A stretch of DNA of 33,034 nt from a virus. Below are positions 30,445 to 33,034 of this stretch, in pieces. The DNA lies in the IMG/VR virus record IMGVR_UViG_3300044712_002053, positions 1 through 33,034 of that record, one strand, 5' to 3'. Position 1 is the first letter of the stretch; each line of letters opens with the position of its first letter. The notes below the pieces were generated by a model. That model was given only the letters and a program-made list of their open reading frames with translations. It did no database searches and was not told the DNA's origin. Both the position numbers and the translations under genes were made by a program.

Positions 30445-31712
30445 TGGCTCAGGCAGCGAAACCCATCTGGCTCATCTCGTACGAGGACAAGAACGTCTCG
30501 CTCGATATTGCCAACATGGTGACGGACATCACCTACACCGATTACCTGCAAGGCAAGAGTGACGAGCTCGAGTTGACGGTCGAGGATGCGGGTGGCCTTT
30601 GGCGCAGTGGCTGGTACCCTTCGCAGGGCGACCGATTCGACGTAAAGATTGGTTACCCGAATCAACCGATGCTCGGGTGCGGGCGCTTCGAGGTGGACGA
30701 GATACAGCTGCAAGGGCCACCCGATGCGCTGCGCATTCGCGGGCTCGCTGCGGGCAACAGCTCGCCGCTTCGCACCGCGCGCTGGAATGCGTTCGAGGGG
30801 CTCAGCATCGACGGCATTGTTGGCAAGGTGGCTTCGGGCTACGGGTACAAGGTCATTGGCGACTTCAAGACCGGAACGCTCAAACGCGTCACGCAACAAA
30901 ACGAGTCGGATCTTGCGTTCCTGAAGCGGCTTGCGGAAGAGAACGGCTTCATCTTCTCGTTGCGCGGCGACTCCCTCGTCTTCATGCCGCTGCTCGACAT
31001 TGAGAAGGCCAAGCCCATCCTCACGCTCGACCGAACCCAGCTCGATGGCTACGACTTCTCAGATAAGGCGCAGGCGACGTATGTTGCGTGCGAGTGGACG
31101 TTCGACGACCCCGAGACTGGCAAGCACGTGACGGTGCGCGTCGAGGCTGAGAACGTGCGCCCGCGCGGCGGCGCGAGCAATCTCACGCCGGGGTTGCCAT
31201 CGACCATCATTAGCCAAGACCGAAACTCGCGCGGCGACCAGGTGCGCGACTGGCAGCGATTCCTTCAGGGGCAAGGACTTTACTCGGCTTCAATCGATGG
31301 CATCTTCGGGCCCATCACCGACCGCGGGACGCGAGCGTTTCAGCGGGCGCGCAAGATTCAGGTTGATGGCGATGTCGGCCCTGAAACGTATGGTCAAGCG
31401 TCGCAGCTTGGCTTTGTCTCGAGCAGTGGTGACGCAGGATCGGGCGGCTCAGGCGATGTGCTGCGAAAGACAGGCCGCTGCGAGAGCGTTGCCGATGCTG
31501 AAACGAAGGCGGCGGCAGCGCTTCGGCAAGCCAACCGCCTGAAGGTAAAGGGAACCATCTCAATTCCCGGCAACCAGAACGTCGTTGCGGGCGCGAAGAT
31601 TACTCTCACGAACATGCTCCGCATGAGCGGGCTCTATACGGTCGACAAGTCGGTGCACCACATGACTCGGTCGGGTGGTTACGACACCAGAGCGGACGTG
31701 GCCTATGTATAA
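30444..31712 (+). CDS. D: Baseplate hub gpD with inserted peptidoglycan-binding domain
   Basis: A 422-residue protein. Residues 1-245 match the P2 gpD/gp27-like hub (WYPSQGDRFDVKIGY; VASGYGYKVIG; ENESDLAFLKRLAEE-like QNESDLAFLKRLAEENGFIF). Residues about 260-325 are a PG_binding_1-type domain (SRGDQVRDWQRFLQGQGLY; GIFGPITDRGTRAFQRARK; VDGDVGPETYG). The hub fold resumes at about 335-422 (LRQANRLKVKGTI; YDTRADVAYV). A wall-binding module here would sit at the tip of the injection device. A Ser/Gly linker (327-338) marks the junction. Plain gpD lacks this insert. Confidence 0.9.
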   Translation: MAQAAKPIWLISYEDKNVSLDIANMVTDITYTDYLQGKSDELELTVEDAGGLWRSGWYPSQGDRFDVKIGYPNQPMLGCGRFEVDEIQLQGPPDALRIRGLAAGNSSPLRTARWNAFEGLSIDGIVGKVASGYGYKVIGDFKTGTLKRVTQQNESDLAFLKRLAEENGFIFSLRGDSLVFMPLLDIEKAKPILTLDRTQLDGYDFSDKAQATYVACEWTFDDPETGKHVTVRVEAENVRPRGGASNLTPGLPSTIISQDRNSRGDQVRDWQRFLQGQGLYSASIDGIFGPITDRGTRAFQRARKIQVDGDVGPETYGQASQLGFVSSSGDAGSGGSGDVLRKTGRCESVADAETKAAAALRQANRLKVKGTISIPGNQNVVAGAKITLTNMLRMSGLYTVDKSVHHMTRSGGYDTRADVAYV

Positions 31713-32355
31713 GACGGGCATTGTGTCGGCGGTGGACGAGAAGACGTGTCGAGCGAGGGTGAAGTTCGCGGCCGAAGGCGGCCTTGAGAGCTACTGGCTG
31801 CAGGTACTGCAGGGCAACACGTTCGCGAACAAGGACAACGGTCTGCCCGACGTCGGCGAGGCGGTTGCGGTCCTGCTCGACGACAAGGGCGAAGCGGGCT
31901 GCGTTCTCGGTGCCTACTACGACGACACGAACAAGCCGCCGAGCCCTAACAAGGACGCGCGCCGGGTGACGTTTAGCGACGGATCCATCGTCGAATACGA
32001 CCGCGTGACACATAAGATGAAAGTGCACTGCGTTGGCGACATCGAAGCCGATGGTGTCAACGTCAAGGTGACGGCATCTGCCGAGGCGAGCGTGCAAGCG
32101 AACACCGTGCACATCACCGGTGCAACCACTGTCACTGGAACAAGTCACCTCGATGGCAATACCAAGGTCGGCGGCGGCTCAAAGCATGCAGCCACCGATG
32201 AAGGCGTGAAGGCTGCGCTCGATACGCTGAAGAACGCCATCTCGAGCGCTCCGACGGTTCCGCAGGACGGCGGCGCAGCATTCAAGGCCGGCATCGTTAG
32301 CGCGCTTGGTGCATGGCCACCGAGCATGGCATCGAGCAATCTCACCACCGACTAA
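31705..32355 (+). CDS. V: Baseplate spike protein V (P2 gpV/Mu gp45-like)
   Basis: A 216-residue protein. The N-terminal OB-fold reads MYKTGIVSAVDEKTCRARVK, then DNGLPDVGEAVAVLLDD and GCVLGAYYDDTNKPP. A beta-helix-like middle has repeated Asp/Val/Thr strands (IEADGVNVKVTASAEASVQA). The C-terminus is helical and Ala-rich. Spikes pierce the outer membrane. ATG 31705 overlaps the D stop by 8 nt. Confidence 0.88.
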   Translation: MYKTGIVSAVDEKTCRARVKFAAEGGLESYWLQVLQGNTFANKDNGLPDVGEAVAVLLDDKGEAGCVLGAYYDDTNKPPSPNKDARRVTFSDGSIVEYDRVTHKMKVHCVGDIEADGVNVKVTASAEASVQANTVHITGATTVTGTSHLDGNTKVGGGSKHAATDEGVKAALDTLKNAISSAPTVPQDGGAAFKAGIVSALGAWPPSMASSNLTTD

Positions 32356-32357
32356 CG

Positions 32358-32378
32358 TGGCGGGAAGTGTTCCCGCCA
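32358..32378. promoter_or_regulatory. 21-bp palindrome, copy B, before baseplate W
   Basis: Arms TGGCGGGAA and TTCCCGCCA with a GTG centre at 32368. Downstream, TATAGT (32400-32405) is a five-of-six -10 box, giving a predicted start near 32411-32412. The palindrome is then centred about 43-44 bp upstream, close to where Mor binds at the Mu middle promoter. Confidence 0.6.
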
Positions 32379-32412
32379 AGGTAACCCTCTCTGGTCAACT
32401 ATAGTAACGCAG

Positions 32413-32781
32413 ATGGCGGCAGCAACAGACATCCGAACTTTGAAGGCGCCGTGGCAAACGCGCCTCGGTGTGTCTGGTGCGGTTGTTCAGGGTGACGCCG
32501 CGCTCGACCAATTCATCCGCGTCGTCATTGGGACGCAGCTTGGCTCGGTGCCTCTGCAGAATGACCTCGGCGTCGATTGGCTCGGCGCTATCGACTTGCC
32601 GTTTGACGACGCCCTGCCGATTATCATCTCGGGAGTCGCCAAGGCGTTTCGTAAGTGGATTGAGCCCCGTGCGAAGTTCGGTCGCGTCGTGCCGGTTCGC
32701 AACGTCGAGCAGCTCACGGCGCAGGTCTACTACTACCCGGCGGGCAGCGATGCCGAGAAGATGGTTGTGGTGGCACCATGA
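32413..32781 (+). CDS. W: Baseplate wedge protein W (gp25-like)
   Basis: A 122-residue protein: GVSGAVVQGDAALDQFIRVV, GTQLGSVPLQNDLGVDW and FRKWIEPRAKFGRV, the gp25/P2 gpW pattern, including the EPR motif. It forms part of the baseplate wedge. No ribosome site is visible before the ATG. The predicted transcript start lies at the ATG itself, so it may be translated from a very short or absent leader. It is the first gene after a 57-bp gap with its own predicted promoter. Confidence 0.87.
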   Translation: MAAATDIRTLKAPWQTRLGVSGAVVQGDAALDQFIRVVIGTQLGSVPLQNDLGVDWLGAIDLPFDDALPIIISGVAKAFRKWIEPRAKFGRVVPVRNVEQLTAQVYYYPAGSDAEKMVVVAP

Positions 32782-33034
32782 GCACGATTGCCGAACCCAA
32801 CTTCATCGAGCGCGACCCGAAGACCATCGAGGCCGAGGTGTTCCAAACATGGGAAGACCTCGGCGGCGAAGCGTTGCAGCCCGGCCAGGTCGAGGCGCTG
32901 TTCCTGAAGACCATCGCGTACCGAGAATCGCTCGTGCGCATTGGGGTGCAGGACGCGGCGAAGATAAACCTTCTTCGCTACACCAAGTACCCCGTCGTCG
33001 ATTACCTGGGCGAGCTGCTGCAGACGCCGAGGCT
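32778..33034 (+). CDS. J: Baseplate protein J, 3' partial
   Basis: Starts at an ATG overlapping the W stop (ATGA) and stays open to the end of the window (85 residues). The visible part, PNFIERDPKTIEAEVFQTWE and ALFLKTIAYRESLVRIGVQD, then a NLLRYTKYPVVDYLGELL segment, is the N-terminus of P2/Mu gp47-like baseplate J. The rest lies outside the window. Confidence 0.88.
   Translation, partial: MSTIAEPNFIERDPKTIEAEVFQTWEDLGGEALQPGQVEALFLKTIAYRESLVRIGVQDAAKINLLRYTKYPVVDYLGELLQTPR

Larger units (their letters stand above)
166..33034. mobile_element. Mu-like transposable prophage, right end outside the window
   Basis: A Mu-type DDE transposase with its AAA ATPase partner, Ner, Mor, GemA, DUF3486/DUF935/MuF packaging proteins and a contractile-tail gene set identify a transposable myophage. 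The left end is placed at the TG at 166-167 because the host frame stops there and repeated sites start 10 bp inside. Mu-family ends begin with TG, and the transposase duplicates about 5 bp of target. The exact base is inferred. The last gene (J) is incomplete, so gene I, tail fibres and the right end should follow beyond 33034. Confidence 0.9.

Noticed and set aside
1-33034. CRISPR arrays, tRNA or rRNA genes, reverse transcriptase or IS elements
   Set aside because: I looked for regularly spaced repeats, cloverleaf-like segments and a second transposase and saw none in this window.

Overview
The window is most of a Mu-like transposable prophage, with a short piece of host DNA at its left edge. 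A host reading frame rich in Gly, Ser and Thr runs from the first base to a stop at 166-168. It stops just as a Cys-containing segment begins, and repeated sites that look like transposase-binding sites start 10 bp further on. I therefore place the left phage end at about 166. The right end lies outside the window, which closes inside baseplate gene J. GC-rich DNA and long Gly/Ser/Thr 'GG' lipoprotein linkers (in the host fragment and in one phage gene) are typical of Myxococcota, so that is my best but unproven guess for the host.

Layout. The immunity switch sits in the middle of the window (17.56-17.64 kb). A leftward early operon (ner, transposase A, AAA ATPase B, about a dozen small genes, a sigma-like gene, gemA, mor) runs from 17.56 to 9.0 kb. 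A leftward packaging and lysis operon follows, from 8.9 to 0.46 kb: DUF2730, gp26-like, small and large terminase, a membrane protein, a papain-like lipoprotein, a glucosaminidase-like muramidase, the DUF935 portal, a MuF protein fused to a zinc-metallopeptidase-like domain, and a 94-residue orphan. To the right of the switch are a divergent Xre-type repressor, two accessory genes (a lipoprotein and a zinc-ribbon protein), then the rightward late operon: protease/scaffold, DUF2190, major capsid, gp35-gp38-like genes, sheath, tube, frameshifted tail chaperones, tape measure, and P2-like U-X-D-V-W-J. Mu itself carries these blocks in one rightward series. Here the packaging half of the head genes and the capsid/tail half are transcribed away from each other.

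How it works together. Most neighbouring genes overlap by ATGA, GTGA or TAATG, so the operons appear translationally coupled. Ner and the repressor would compete over a 75-bp divergent region, where a 12-bp palindrome lies in the spacer of the early promoter. Mor ends the early operon. A conserved 21-bp palindrome (two 9-bp arms, 3-bp centre) occurs directly after mor, before the protease gene and before baseplate W, so one Mor-type activator may switch on all three blocks. The lipoprotein and zinc-ribbon pair lies outside that pattern and may be expressed in the lysogen.

Main points for follow-up: the MuF-metallopeptidase fusion with a possible partner gene, the three-site palindrome, an in-frame GGGAAAA -1 frameshift site in the tail chaperone genes, a decayed ASCH-domain gene, a peptidoglycan-binding domain inserted in the gpD hub, and a lysis cassette placed between terminase and portal.
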